Shown: positions 45,064 through 54,167 of the stretch, piece after piece
Layout: each line of letters begins with the position of its first letter
How positions within the stretch are numbered: the stretch's first letter is position 1
NCBI GenBank assembly: GCA_007132975.1
Contig: SLNO01000023.1
Span: 1-64,000, forward strand
Reading direction: 5' to 3'
Length of the DNA: 64,000 nt
Source: Balneolales bacterium
GTDB lineage: Bacteria; Bacteroidota; Rhodothermia; Balneolales; Natronogracilivirgulaceae
Made by a program: the position numbers and the translations under genes
Notes under the pieces: model-generated
Told to the model about the DNA's origin: nothing
Databases searched by the model: none
What the model saw: the letters and a program-made list of their open reading frames with translations, nothing else

Positions 45064-46722
45064 TTATGCGGTTTCGATACCTGCGTCCTCGTGCAGATTG
45101 TATTCCTCAATGCCCTGCTCGCGGAGTTTGTACTTCTGGATCTTGCCACTGGCCGTGGTCGGATACGATGAAACAAACCGCACGTATTTGGGCACTTTGT
45201 GACGTGCCATGTTGGCCTTGACGAATTCCTGGATCTCCTCTTCCGTCAATTTCTTTCCTTCCTTCAGGATAATGAAGGCGGCAATCTCCTCCCCGTATTC
45301 CTTGCTTGGAAGTCCGACCACCTGCACATCCAGGATGTCGGGGTGGGTGTAAAGGAATTCCTCGATCTCCTTGGGATAGATATTCTCACCGCCCCGTATG
45401 ATCATGTCCTTGATACGACCGACGATTTTATAGTAACCGTCCATATCTACTGTAGCAAGGTCACCTGTGTGCAGCCAGCCCTCGTCATCTATGGCTTCCT
45501 CAGTAGCCTCGGGCATATTGTAGTATCCTTTCATGATGTTGTAACCCCGTGCGCAGAATTCGCCGGGCTGGCCGGCCCCGAGTTCCTTGCCGGTGGATGG
45601 ATCCACGATTTTGGCTTCGATACCCGGCAGAACCCGTCCGACAGTCTCCACCCGGTGCCGGATGCTGTCATCCACCCGGGTCTGCGTACACACGGGTGAG
45701 GCTTCCGTTTGACCGTACGCTATGGTGATCTCACTTGCCCCCATATCGTTGACCACTTTTTTCATCACGGCGATCGGACATGGTGCGCCTGCCATGATGC
45801 CGGTGCGAAGGTTGAAGGAGTAGTTCTTGAATTCGGGATGCTCGAGTACGGCAATGAACATGGTCGGCACGCCGTGCAATGCTGTGCATTTTTCGTTTTG
45901 GCACGCATCAAGCACATCCTGCGGCCTGAAATAGGGCAATACTACCATAGTGGTGGCGTGTGTCAGGCAGGCCATCACACCCAGCACGAGCCCGAAGCAG
46001 TGGAAGAGCGGCACGGCCAGGCAGAGTTTGTCCTCATGCGTGAGCTTCATGCACTCCCCGACCCCCTTTCCGTTGTTGAGGATGTTGAAATGGGTGAGCA
46101 TGACACCTTTCGGGAAGCCCGTGGTGCCCGAGGTATATTGCATGTTGATGATCTCGTGACAGTCCAGGCCATCCTGAACCTTCATGTATTCCTCATCGCT
46201 GACAGTGTTGCCAAGCTCCTCGATCCGTGCGAAGTTGAGCATGCCTTGCGGGGTATTGTCGCCGGCGTAAATGATATGTTCAAGCTCGGGAAATCTATTT
46301 GACGCGACCTTGCCATCCACGGATTCTTCCAGCTCCGGGCACAGCCGGGCAATGATATCAGTGTAGCTGCTGTCCTTGAAACCGTCGATCAGCACCAGCG
46401 CTTTGGCGTCGGATTGTCTCAACAGGTACTCTATTTCGAATATTTTGTAATTGGTATTTACAGTTACCAGGACTACACCAATCTTTGCCGTTGCAAAAAG
46501 CGTCTGTAGCCACTCCGGCACATTAGTGGCCCAGATGGCCAGATGATCCCCTTTTTCAAGTCCAAGAGCCATCAAGCCCTTTGCAACCCTGTCGGTTTCA
46601 GCATCGAACTCTGCCCAGGTTCGTTTGTAGGGCAGCTTGGTGTATGTGATGGCTGTGTGATCCGGGTGGATGCGGGCCATATCCTTCAGGACGGTTCCCA
46701 CAGTTTTATTGATTTCTTGCAT
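45064..46722 (-). CDS. Acyl-CoA synthetase (AMP-binding, FadD-like)
   Basis: The 552-residue enzyme activates fatty acids via an acyl-adenylate. Motifs in order: MQYTSGTTGFPKGVMLTH (P-loop), YGQTEASPV, GWLHTGDLATVDMDGYY, RIKDMIIRGGENIYPKEIEEFL and PTTASGKIQKYKLRE with the catalytic lysine. The compact length and motifs favour medium- to long-chain fatty acid or similar acid substrates. It is monocistronic and leftward. Confidence 0.9.
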   Translation of the reverse strand: MQEINKTVGTVLKDMARIHPDHTAITYTKLPYKRTWAEFDAETDRVAKGLMALGLEKGDHLAIWATNVPEWLQTLFATAKIGVVLVTVNTNYKIFEIEYLLRQSDAKALVLIDGFKDSSYTDIIARLCPELEESVDGKVASNRFPELEHIIYAGDNTPQGMLNFARIEELGNTVSDEEYMKVQDGLDCHEIINMQYTSGTTGFPKGVMLTHFNILNNGKGVGECMKLTHEDKLCLAVPLFHCFGLVLGVMACLTHATTMVVLPYFRPQDVLDACQNEKCTALHGVPTMFIAVLEHPEFKNYSFNLRTGIMAGAPCPIAVMKKVVNDMGASEITIAYGQTEASPVCTQTRVDDSIRHRVETVGRVLPGIEAKIVDPSTGKELGAGQPGEFCARGYNIMKGYYNMPEATEEAIDDEGWLHTGDLATVDMDGYYKIVGRIKDMIIRGGENIYPKEIEEFLYTHPDILDVQVVGLPSKEYGEEIAAFIILKEGKKLTEEEIQEFVKANMARHKVPKYVRFVSSYPTTASGKIQKYKLREQGIEEYNLHEDAGIETA

Positions 46723-46804
46723 CGGACTCTCTCCTTTTAATGGTAATGTGTCATTGTTTCAGGATACCAAATTCCCCGGATATTTTCTTAGAAAATCATG
46801 TTAT

Positions 46805-46816
46805 AAAAGCGCTTTT
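46805..46816. promoter_or_regulatory. Perfect 12-bp palindrome AAAAGCGCTTTT upstream of the acyl-CoA synthetase gene
   Basis: The perfect palindrome lies 82 bp upstream of the synthetase start codon. Its AAGCGCTT core resembles LacI-family or catabolite operators, but on the plus strand it also runs into a T stretch and could be a weak terminator. Confidence 0.3.
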
Positions 46817-46948
46817 TTCGCTTATTGAAAACGGAATGCCGGAATTGCCTGTTGCCTCAATAAATTTGCATGCAGCCGGGAATCTGATAAAAACGAAGTT
46901 GAGTCATGTAAGAGACACGCAATTCCATCAAAAAAGCCGGGTAACGGT

Positions 46949-47254
46949 ATGCGGAATCTATCGCTTGCACTGCTCGCATTGCTTCTATTTACACTGAGTG
47001 CTTGTGACATAGCTGATAATACGTGCGGCGACGCAGAGCTTTCGACATTGGCTGGTTCAGAAGTTGCCATTAACATTTCGACGGTAGCAGTTAATCCATC
47101 TTCGAGGTTACTGAGGATAATAAAGACTTTTCAACGCTTCCGGCAGCAGTACGATTTGCCTGCCTACCGGTCAAAAACTCAGGATAAGCGCTCCAAAGGT
47201 GGTTTTGGCATAGGGGTTGGCAATAAGCTCCACGGTCAGGGGAAGCTGGAATGA
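46949..47254 (+). CDS. Possible small lipoprotein, perhaps a decayed fragment
   Basis: The frame begins with a convincing lipoprotein signal: positive N-terminus, LALLALLLFTLSAC and Cys ~19. It then continues into 80 residues of no recognised family, and its last 84 bp run antisense to the end of the outer-membrane protein gene at 47171. The composition after residue ~60 looks non-coding. It may be a truncated lipoprotein gene that has lost its natural stop, or a chance frame. Confidence 0.35.
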   Translation: MRNLSLALLALLLFTLSACDIADNTCGDAELSTLAGSEVAINISTVAVNPSSRLLRIIKTFQRFRQQYDLPAYRSKTQDKRSKGGFGIGVGNKLHGQGKLE

Positions 47255-47908
47255 TTCGGTAATCGGCAGGATACGCGCCGCCTGAATGCCAATTTGTGTT
47301 ACGGCGGCCTTGTCCGTGCCGTTGAAGCCGGCTTTGGCCGGGGTCCCCGAGATGAATGTGCGGATACGATTCTGCCCTGATGCCAGTGTGTACCCGGCTT
47401 CTACATAGAGGGAGTTGTCATCATCGCCATGGAAAACCCATCCGCCCATTACATCAAATGGCAGGTCCTCACTGCCAGCCAGCCCCAGTTGGAATTGCAG
47501 GGCATGGGAGCCGTCGGATGAGAAATCGGTCAGATCATTGACGGGGTTGTAGTGGTTTTGCAGGTACGGAGTGAGGGAGAAACTCTCAAACGTAAATGTG
47601 TACTGCATCCAGAGGTTGGTTTCACGGTAAACCGAGCCGGGATCTCCGCTGTCGGTGGCAAGGGAGAGGCTGTGCGAGGCCCAGAGGCCAGCCTGAAATC
47701 CACCGTTGCGAATGAATACGGACGGCTGGATCTGCGGGGAGTTGCCAAGTTCCATGCCCCTGTAAATCCAGCGTGTTCGCAGATCGGCACCGGCAGTGAT
47801 TCCCCACCCGTCAGCAGCCAGGGCAGGCTTGGGAGCTACCGGTAACATCATCATAAGGAGCAGCGAACCGAGAACGGCGAATTGTGGCATGTGGTGATTC
47901 ATGATCAT
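47171..47908 (-). CDS. Outer-membrane protein, TorF/Gcw_chp-type barrel
   Basis: The 245-residue protein has a signal peptide (FAVLGSLLLMMMLPVAPKPALA) and then an amphipathic beta-strand series with RTRWIYRGMELGNSPQIQPS near the N-terminus, the motif seen in Gcw_chp/TIGR02001 proteins. It ends LILSF, with a terminal phenylalanine as in barrels. Its cargo is unknown. It lies between the acyl-CoA synthetase and the glycerol cluster, so it might serve lipid or glycerol uptake, but nothing in the sequence proves that. Confidence 0.7.
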   Translation of the reverse strand: MIMNHHMPQFAVLGSLLLMMMLPVAPKPALAADGWGITAGADLRTRWIYRGMELGNSPQIQPSVFIRNGGFQAGLWASHSLSLATDSGDPGSVYRETNLWMQYTFTFESFSLTPYLQNHYNPVNDLTDFSSDGSHALQFQLGLAGSEDLPFDVMGGWVFHGDDDNSLYVEAGYTLASGQNRIRTFISGTPAKAGFNGTDKAAVTQIGIQAARILPITESFQLPLTVELIANPYAKTTFGALILSF

Positions 47909-48164
47909 ATCCGGTTTTGACAGTGAATGTGTGCTATTGCGGGCGCAAGAGTGCCATGCCTCCTTTCGAGAGGCGAAATCGATTTTGTCATTCTTTGCCC
48001 GATCTCAGTCATCGACCGCTTCCGAACATGCCGGCAGCCAGCCCCTGCTCGATAGCACGGTGCGGAGACCGAAGGCCGGCCGCATCCACCCGGATAAAGG
48101 ACAGATGGATTGATGCGTGGATCGATCGATGAAAGGGAGTATGGTTTTCTGTCAGCATTTCAGG

Positions 48165-48932
48165 TCAGCTGAGCAGTAAGAAGAGAGCAGCTGCCAGGGC
48201 TGCTCCCGTTACGGGCGCGGCTACGGGGATCCAGGAGTAGGCCCAGTCGCTTCTCCCCTTCGTGGGGATGGGCAGGATGGCGTGCATGATGCGGGGTCCC
48301 AGGTCCCGGGCCGGGTTGATGGCGTATCCGGTGGGGCCGCCGAGGGACAGGCCGAGTCCGAGTACAAGTAGGGCCACGGGCAGGGCTGCCAGGGCGCCGA
48401 GGCCGAACCCGACTTCCTGTCCGTCAATGACGATGGCCTTGAGGAATTCGCCGTCGGTTGTGATGAACCCGGGCGAGGCGATGTACAGGACCCCGAACAC
48501 CAGAATGAAGGTGCCGATGACCTCCGTGAGGAAGTTGGAGGTGTAGTTCCTGATGTTGGGAGCGGTGCTGTGGCATGCCAGGACCAGGTCCTTGTCCCCG
48601 GTTGCGGCGAAATGGTCCTTGTAGGCAACCCATACCAGGAACGAGCCGATAGCAGCGCCGATGATCTGGGCCACAATATAGGGGGCGACCAGTGCCCAGT
48701 CGAACAGGCCGGCGGTGGCCAGGCCAACGGTTACGGCGGGGTTGATGTGCGCCCCGCTGAACTGGGCCACGGTGAACACACCGGCGAATACGCCGATAGC
48801 CCATCCCCAGGTGATCACGATCCACCCGCTTTGATGCCCCTTGGTTTTGTTCAGGACGACATTGGCGACAACGCCGTTGCCCAGCAGGATCAGGATCCCG
48901 GTACCGATGATTTCCGCTATGAATGGTGACAT
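48165..48932 (-). CDS. glpF: Glycerol facilitator (aquaglyceroporin)
   Basis: The 255-residue MIP-family channel passes glycerol through the inner membrane. Both pore motifs are present: FSGAHINPAVTVGLA and TGYAINPARDLGPR, with the aspartate after the second NPAR that favours glycerol over water. Six membrane spans are evident. It follows glpD by 47 bp on the same strand, so it is the last gene of the glycerol cluster. Confidence 0.95.
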   Translation of the reverse strand: MSPFIAEIIGTGILILLGNGVVANVVLNKTKGHQSGWIVITWGWAIGVFAGVFTVAQFSGAHINPAVTVGLATAGLFDWALVAPYIVAQIIGAAIGSFLVWVAYKDHFAATGDKDLVLACHSTAPNIRNYTSNFLTEVIGTFILVFGVLYIASPGFITTDGEFLKAIVIDGQEVGFGLGALAALPVALLVLGLGLSLGGPTGYAINPARDLGPRIMHAILPIPTKGRSDWAYSWIPVAAPVTGAALAAALFLLLS

Positions 48933-48979
48933 GTTGCACTCCTGTGGTTAATGTTAATGTAGAGAACCGACTGTGTGAC

Positions 48980-50539
48980 CTATGCAAGCAGGTACCTTTT
49001 TGCCACTTCCGTGTACTCTTCAACTTGCCGTTTCTGCCAGGCTTCGTCGTAGCCGGCCTCATCTGCCATGAGCCGGGCCACTTCGGGTGCCATGTCAATG
49101 CTGGCCTGCGCGTCGAGTAGCAAGGCCCGCGTGCGGCGTGAAAGCACATCCTCCACGGTCATGGCCATCTCATTGCGGGTTGCCCAGACAACTTCTGCCT
49201 TTATGTAGGAGAGGCGTTCGTGGAGCTTCTCCCCCAGTTCGGGGTTGTCCCTGACGATTTTTTTGATGGATACAAGATCGGAGCCGTAGTAGTACTGGGG
49301 GTGGCTCTTGTCTAGGTTCTTCAGCCAGCCGTGGATGCTCAGGTTTTCGGTCACGCAGGTGCCGGGGTTCAGGCCTGCGATGATGGATGCCTGGTCCACC
49401 ACATCCTGAGCCATTTTCCGGTAGGTAGTCCACTTGCCGCCGGTGATGGTCACAAGTCCGGATGGATTTACGATGAGCGTATGGTCGCGGGAGAGCGAGG
49501 CGGTGTGCTTGGAATCGCCCATTTTTACGAGCGGACGAAGGCCTGCGAAGACGCTGCGCACATCCTTGCGTGTGGGATTGCCGTCGAGGTACTTGGCGGC
49601 GTGCTTGATGACGAACTCGATCTCCTCTTCCAGTGCCATCGGTTCCAGGGAGGGATTGTCGACAGGGGTGTCGGTGGTCCCGAGAACGACTTTGCCATGC
49701 CAGGGTACGGCAAAGAGTACGCGACCGTCGTCGGTTTGTGGTACCATGATGGCCGTATCCCCCGGAAGGAATTTCTTGTCGATGATCAGGTGGATCCCCT
49801 GGCTGATGGCGACGATCGGCTTGGCTTCGGTGTCGTCTTTCTTCAGCAGGTCGTCCGTGAACACGCCGGTTGCGTTGATCACCACCCGGCCGTTGATCTC
49901 GTACTGGTCGCCGGTGAGCATGTCGGTGGCCTTAACGCCCTGCACGAATCCGCCCGACTTGACAAGATCGTTGACCTTCATGTAGTTCAGCAGCACGCCC
50001 TTGTTTTCGGCGGCTGTCTCGGCCAGGTTGATGGCCAGTCGGGAATCGTCAAACTGTCCGTCGTAGTAGATGACACCGCCTTTGAGGCCCTGGGTGCGGA
50101 TGGTGGGGAGGCGTTCGCGGGTTTTCGCCAGCGAAAGGTTTTTCGAGGGCCCGAGTCCGAGTTTTCCGGCCAGCATGTCGTAGACCTTGAGGCCGACGCC
50201 ATAGAAGGGTCCCTCCCACCAGTCGTAGTTCGGGACGATAAACGACTGGTTGTGGACAAGGTGCGGGGCGTTCTGGATCATCAGTCCGCGTTCGCGCAAC
50301 GCTTCGAGTACAAGGGAGACGTTGCCCTGCTGCAGGTAGCGGATTCCTCCGTGCACCAGTTTTGTGGATCGGCTGGATGTGCCCTTTGAGAAGTCGTGCA
50401 TCTCAAGAAGCAGCGTTTTGAACCCGCGCGTTGCGGCGTCAACGGCGACCCCGAGTCCGGTGGCACCGCCACCGACTATGATGAAGTCCCAGTATCCGGT
50501 TTCCTTCTTTACGGCATCGAGCATTATGGATCGTTTCAT
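48980..50539 (-). CDS. glpD: Aerobic glycerol-3-phosphate dehydrogenase
   Basis: The FAD enzyme oxidises glycerol-3-phosphate to dihydroxyacetone phosphate at the membrane, feeding electrons to quinone. FAD motifs DFIIVGGGATGLGVAVDAATRGF and HGGIRYLQQGN, and FAVPWHGKVVLGTTDTP, are intact. The open frame runs to 50893, but the part beyond 50539 overlaps glpK and reads as non-coding. ATG 50539 (MKRSIMLDAVKKETG) gives 519 residues, the usual length; 50524 is an alternative. It follows glpK by 64 bp. Confidence 0.95.
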   Translation of the reverse strand: MKRSIMLDAVKKETGYWDFIIVGGGATGLGVAVDAATRGFKTLLLEMHDFSKGTSSRSTKLVHGGIRYLQQGNVSLVLEALRERGLMIQNAPHLVHNQSFIVPNYDWWEGPFYGVGLKVYDMLAGKLGLGPSKNLSLAKTRERLPTIRTQGLKGGVIYYDGQFDDSRLAINLAETAAENKGVLLNYMKVNDLVKSGGFVQGVKATDMLTGDQYEINGRVVINATGVFTDDLLKKDDTEAKPIVAISQGIHLIIDKKFLPGDTAIMVPQTDDGRVLFAVPWHGKVVLGTTDTPVDNPSLEPMALEEEIEFVIKHAAKYLDGNPTRKDVRSVFAGLRPLVKMGDSKHTASLSRDHTLIVNPSGLVTITGGKWTTYRKMAQDVVDQASIIAGLNPGTCVTENLSIHGWLKNLDKSHPQYYYGSDLVSIKKIVRDNPELGEKLHERLSYIKAEVVWATRNEMAMTVEDVLSRRTRALLLDAQASIDMAPEVARLMADEAGYDEAWQKRQVEEYTEVAKRYLLA

Positions 50540-50603
50540 AATTTTAAAAATTTTTGAATTTGAAGTAACAATCTGGTAGGATTTGCAGGGGTCGGGTCCG
50601 GTT

Positions 50604-52103
50604 TCAGGCTTCGGACCAGGCCACGGTGGCTTTGAGCGCGCGGTCCCATCCCTTAATGAGCTCTTCGGCTCCGGCACGGGACATTTCGGGCTCGAATTTT
50701 TTGTCAAGCTGCCACTGGTTGTCGATTTCAGAGTGGTCCTTCCAGTATCCCACGGCAAGACCGGCCAGATAGGCGGCTCCCAGGGCGGTGGTTTCAAGGG
50801 TTTTCGGGCGGACGACCGGCGCCTGCAGCACATCGCTCTGGAACTGCATGAGCAGGTTGTTGGCGGATGCACCGCCATCCACACGGAGCTCACGGATATC
50901 GATTCCGGAATCAGCTTCCATGGCTTTCAGCACGTCGATGGTCTGGTAGGCGATGCCTTCCAGGGCGGCCCTGGCGATATGTCCGGCACTGGCGCCGCGG
51001 GTGAGCCCGACGATGCTGCCCCGGGCGTGCTGGTTCCAGTGGGGAGCTCCCAGTCCGGCGAAAGCGGGTACCAGGTAGACGCCGTTGTTGTCGGGAACGG
51101 AAGCCGCCAGTGCTTCCACATCGGGTGAGCGGCGGATCAAGCCCAGTTCGTCACGCAGCCACTGCACAATGGCTCCGGCAATGAAGATGCTTCCTTCCAG
51201 GGCGTATTCCACTTTTCCGTCCACATCCCACGCGATGGTGGTCAACAGGTTGTTTTGTGAGGTGATGGGCTTGGTGCCGGTGTTCATGACCATGAAGCAG
51301 CCGGTCCCATAGGTGTTTTTTACCATTCCGGAGCTGATGCAGCGCTGTCCGAAAAGGGCGGCCTGCTGATCGCCGGCAATTCCGGCAATCGGTACCCTGC
51401 TGGCAAAGATGGTGGTTTTTGATTCGGCGTAGACCTCGCTGGAGGATCGGACCTCGGGAAGCAGACTTTCGGGGATGTCCAGGATATCCATGATCTCTTT
51501 GTCCCACTCGCCCTTGTGGATGTTGTAGAGCATAGTGCGTGATGCGTTGGTGGCATCGGTAACATGTGTATCGCCACGTGTGAAATTCCATATCAGCCAG
51601 GTATCCATGGTACCGAAGGCCAGCCGGCCCTGTTTGGCTTTTTCCCGGACACCATCGACATTGTCCAGGATCCACTTGATCTTTGTAGCAGAGAAGTAGG
51701 CGTCGATGATCAGGCCGGTTTTGTTGCGGATCTTATCGATCATTCCCTTCTGCTTTTTTAGCTGATCACAGAAATCCGATGTGCGCCGGTCCTGCCATAC
51801 TATGGCATTGTAGACCGGTTTGCCGGTTTCCCGGTCCCAGATAAGCGTTGTTTCACGCTGGTTCGTAATGCCTATGGCGGCTATGTTGGTGCCGTTAAAA
51901 CCTTTTTTTGTGATGGCTTCAGCGGCAACCCCTGCCTGGGAAGACCAGATTTCGTTTCCATCGTGCTCTACCCATCCCGCTTTGGGATAGATTTGCTGAA
52001 ACTCCTTTTGTGCCGTGGAGACAATGGCCCCTTTTTTGTCAAATACGATGGCGCGGGAGCTGGTGGTGCCCTGATCGAGTGCGAGAATATATTGGTCAGC
52101 CAT
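50604..52103 (-). CDS. glpK: Glycerol kinase
   Basis: The 499-residue FGGY kinase phosphorylates glycerol. Visible motifs are [43 protein letters not shown], the FGGY signature region [22 protein letters not shown] and [18 protein letters not shown]. The frame opens at 52181, but ATG 52103 (MADQYILAL) is the family start. It is the first enzyme gene after the GntR regulator, with its own palindromic operator 29 bp upstream. Confidence 0.97.
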   Translation of the reverse strand: MADQYILALDQGTTSSRAIVFDKKGAIVSTAQKEFQQIYPKAGWVEHDGNEIWSSQAGVAAEAITKKGFNGTNIAAIGITNQRETTLIWDRETGKPVYNAIVWQDRRTSDFCDQLKKQKGMIDKIRNKTGLIIDAYFSATKIKWILDNVDGVREKAKQGRLAFGTMDTWLIWNFTRGDTHVTDATNASRTMLYNIHKGEWDKEIMDILDIPESLLPEVRSSSEVYAESKTTIFASRVPIAGIAGDQQAALFGQRCISSGMVKNTYGTGCFMVMNTGTKPITSQNNLLTTIAWDVDGKVEYALEGSIFIAGAIVQWLRDELGLIRRSPDVEALAASVPDNNGVYLVPAFAGLGAPHWNQHARGSIVGLTRGASAGHIARAALEGIAYQTIDVLKAMEADSGIDIRELRVDGGASANNLLMQFQSDVLQAPVVRPKTLETTALGAAYLAGLAVGYWKDHSEIDNQWQLDKKFEPEMSRAGAEELIKGWDRALKATVAWSEA

Positions 52104-52131
52104 GATTATCCAATGTTGTATTAATGTTCGG

Positions 52132-52143
52132 TTGTCTATACAA
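52132..52143. promoter_or_regulatory. Palindromic GntR-type operator upstream of glpK
   Basis: TTGTCTATACAA, a near-perfect dyad containing the HutC-type GntR core GTnTAnAC. It differs by one base from the site at 53061-53072 upstream of the GntR gene. Confidence 0.65.
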
Positions 52144-52158
52144 GTAGTATATAAGATC

Positions 52159-52190
52159 AAAAAGCGCTTCCAAATTGTCAAGCACTTTTT
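52159..52190 (-). terminator. Hairpin after the GntR gene, with T-rich end
   Basis: AAAAAGCGCTT and AAGCACTTTTT pair over 11 bp with one mismatch (a wobble on one strand). On the minus strand it ends in CTTTTT. It lies 39 bp past the GntR stop and just upstream of the glpK operator, so it may uncouple the regulator from the enzymes. It could instead be a second operator. Confidence 0.5.
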
Positions 52191-52228
52191 GAAATAAATT
52201 TCAACTACATGTTATTTATTTACTTCCA

Positions 52229-53005
52229 CTACCCGGCAGACAAGTCGAGAGGCAGTCCCTGGAAGTCGTGTGTCTTGCCGTATGGGATAGTCCGGGTGGT
52301 AAAGCTTATGCGGTCACTGCGGTATACATCTTCGGAATATTGGAAATATTCACCTGATGACACTTTGATCAAACGCTTCATCAGCAGAAGAGGTGTTCCA
52401 AGCGGAACTCTGAGCAGTTCATGCTCGGATTTCCCGGCGCTTACAGCCTCTATGCGCTGAAATGCATCGCCAAGTTCGGTGTATGTGTGCCTATAGAGCA
52501 ATTCATATATGGAATTGTTTTCCAGATCTTTATCCAGCAACGGCTCAAAATATGTAAAGTTGAAGAAAGATCTTTCAATTATGAGTGGTTGCTCATCACC
52601 CAATCTCAACCTGACGATGCGCACAACTTTGTCGCTGGGTTTCAATTTCATGATATTGGTGAGCCATTCACCCGGAGTTGTGATTTTTTTCTCGATAATG
52701 CGGGCAGATGGATGGATGTTATTGCGCCTCATTAGCTCCGAGAAGCCGATAAGATGATCGGGATCCTGCTGAATTTTGCGGTATGTGACAAATGTCCCCT
52801 TTCCCTGCGCTCTTATCAAATATCCACGCTGAAAGAGCATTTTGAGTGCCTCGCGGATGGTGCCCCGACTAACTCCATAGCGTTCTACCAGCTCTGTATC
52901 GCTTGGAAACCTGTCCCCCTCGGAATATATTCCCGAGCGGATTTCATCGACCAGGGCTTCGTATATCTGAAAGTATTTTGGAATTGGCTTGCTCTCGAAC
53001 TCCAT
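52229..53005 (-). CDS. GntR-family transcriptional regulator (HutC/UTRA type), probable glycerol regulator
   Basis: The 258-residue protein has an N-terminal winged helix (QIYEALVDEIRSGIYSEGDRFPS, VERYGVSRGTIREALKMLFQRGYL) and a C-terminal UTRA ligand domain (EKKITTPGEWLTNIMKLKPSDKVVRIVRLRLGDE, PLLLMKRLIKVSSGEYFQYSEDVYRSDRISF). UTRA members bind small effectors, often sugar phosphates. Its place upstream of glpK-glpD-glpF, and the matching operators before itself and glpK, suggest it governs glycerol use and its own expression. Glycerol-3-phosphate is the obvious candidate effector (inference). Most bacteria use a DeoR-type GlpR instead. Confidence 0.88.
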   Translation of the reverse strand: MEFESKPIPKYFQIYEALVDEIRSGIYSEGDRFPSDTELVERYGVSRGTIREALKMLFQRGYLIRAQGKGTFVTYRKIQQDPDHLIGFSELMRRNNIHPSARIIEKKITTPGEWLTNIMKLKPSDKVVRIVRLRLGDEQPLIIERSFFNFTYFEPLLDKDLENNSIYELLYRHTYTELGDAFQRIEAVSAGKSEHELLRVPLGTPLLLMKRLIKVSSGEYFQYSEDVYRSDRISFTTRTIPYGKTHDFQGLPLDLSAG

Positions 53006-53060
53006 ATTCTATCTGCCTCGGCTGTCTGTTTGTACGGTTCGGTGAAGGAAAAAAATCGCC

Positions 53061-53072
53061 TTGTATATACAA
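53061..53072. promoter_or_regulatory. Palindromic GntR-type operator upstream of the GntR gene
   Basis: TTGTATATACAA is a perfect 12-bp palindrome with the GTnTAnAC core, 55 bp upstream of the regulator start codon. It pairs with the glpK site and suggests autoregulation. Confidence 0.68.
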
Positions 53073-53184
53073 CCAAACTACTGATCTTTCGAATTACTGA
53101 CAACAGGTAATAACCTTAGACAGATAGAAGAATCGAACTTGCAATGCCAATTGAGGTAAGTAGTCGATGACAGCGCATGCCGGG

Positions 53185-53280
53185 TCAGACTGACATGCTG
53201 AAGATCCAGCTGATAGCTATAATTCCTATGAAGATGGCCCAACCAATAGTAAGGATGATGGCGCTTCCTAATTTTTTCAT
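53185..53280 (-). CDS. Small single-pass membrane peptide (31 aa)
   Basis: A 31-residue frame starts MKKLGSAIILTIGWAIFI and ends in SMSV, a lysine-led hydrophobic helix long enough to cross the membrane once. It is the only coding-like stretch in the ~550 bp between the GntR gene and the cupin gene. Small transporter subunits and stress peptides look like this, but no family is recognised. The start has no clear ribosome site, which is normal in this phylum. Confidence 0.45.
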   Translation of the reverse strand: MKKLGSAIILTIGWAIFIGIIAISWIFSMSV

Positions 53281-53559
53281 TGGTAATACGATATTAAATG
53301 AGTGCTTGTAGAAAATGAGTACCGGCTGGCTGACTTGTTACACGATGCCGTTGAGCCGCAGGTAAAAATGAAGTATCCATGATATCTGATCCTTTAACGG
53401 ACGCAAATAACAATCAGTTTCATTCGATGGTTCCCTGTTTTGGTGACATGGAGTACCGTTCGGAATGATTTGGGAAACTATACGACAGGACAGTGAAATA
53501 GTTTCATCCTGACTCAGAAATGAAAGTCTGCTTGACCGGGATCAGACGGCCACGGAATT

Positions 53560-54078
53560 TTACCGGCCATAATCGTCCTGCAGGCGGACGATATCCTCTT
53601 CGTCGGATGGGTTATCCGGATCGGTATGTTGCCAAATCTCTGCAATGACGCCCCACTGATCCATACCGATCAGACGGTGGCGCTCACCTTTTTCCAGTGT
53701 GATGATACTACCTGCTTTGTGCCGGCGGTATTCGGTTTCCTCATCATTATCACTGACGGCAACGGCGGCATTGCCACCAATAACCTTCCATATCTCGGAG
53801 CGACGGTGGTGGTACTGCCATGAAAGCCTTTTCCCAGGAGCAACAATCAGAATCTTCGGGCTAAGCCTGGAGAAACTGCTGAACTCATCGAGGGCCAGGT
53901 GCGGAAAAAACTCCCGTAAGAAATCGGGGGCTTGCCGTTCGTCGATCACGAAAAAGCCGCCCCAGGGACGTTCTTGATCAAAGTCAGCAATCCTGAACCC
54001 TTTATCGGTCAAAAATGTACACACCTGCTCAAACACCTCTTCCCTTGTGTGTTCCTCCATGAATTGCAAATTGTCCAT
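53560..54078 (-). CDS. Cupin protein, mannose-6-phosphate isomerase-like
   Basis: The 172-residue protein is a single cupin. The pattern PWGGFFVI, RLSWQYHHRRSEIWKVIGGNAAV, EKGERHRLIG and AEIWQHTD matches type II phosphomannose isomerase and related cupins, with His ligands in QYHHRR and GERHRL. It could interconvert mannose- and fructose-6-phosphate. The phosphohexomutase follows upstream on the same strand, 89 bp away, consistent with a mannose pathway. Activity is inferred, not certain. Confidence 0.7.
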   Translation of the reverse strand: MDNLQFMEEHTREEVFEQVCTFLTDKGFRIADFDQERPWGGFFVIDERQAPDFLREFFPHLALDEFSSFSRLSPKILIVAPGKRLSWQYHHRRSEIWKVIGGNAAVAVSDNDEETEYRRHKAGSIITLEKGERHRLIGMDQWGVIAEIWQHTDPDNPSDEEDIVRLQDDYGR

Positions 54079-54167
54079 AATACAGTCTGTATAAATTATA
54101 AAGTTGACCTGGATGCGGAAAGCCGGTGTGCCATGAAGACAAGGTGGGATCCCAGATAGATAAAATA

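Noticed and set aside
47901-48164. Small frames between the outer-membrane protein and glpF
   Set aside because: Short overlapping frames (47901-48132) have arginine/serine-rich shadow composition and no conserved features.
50540-50893. N-terminal extension of glpD
   Set aside because: It lies over the glpK 3' end in another frame and has proline/serine/arginine-rich, non-family sequence. The real glpD starts at 50539.
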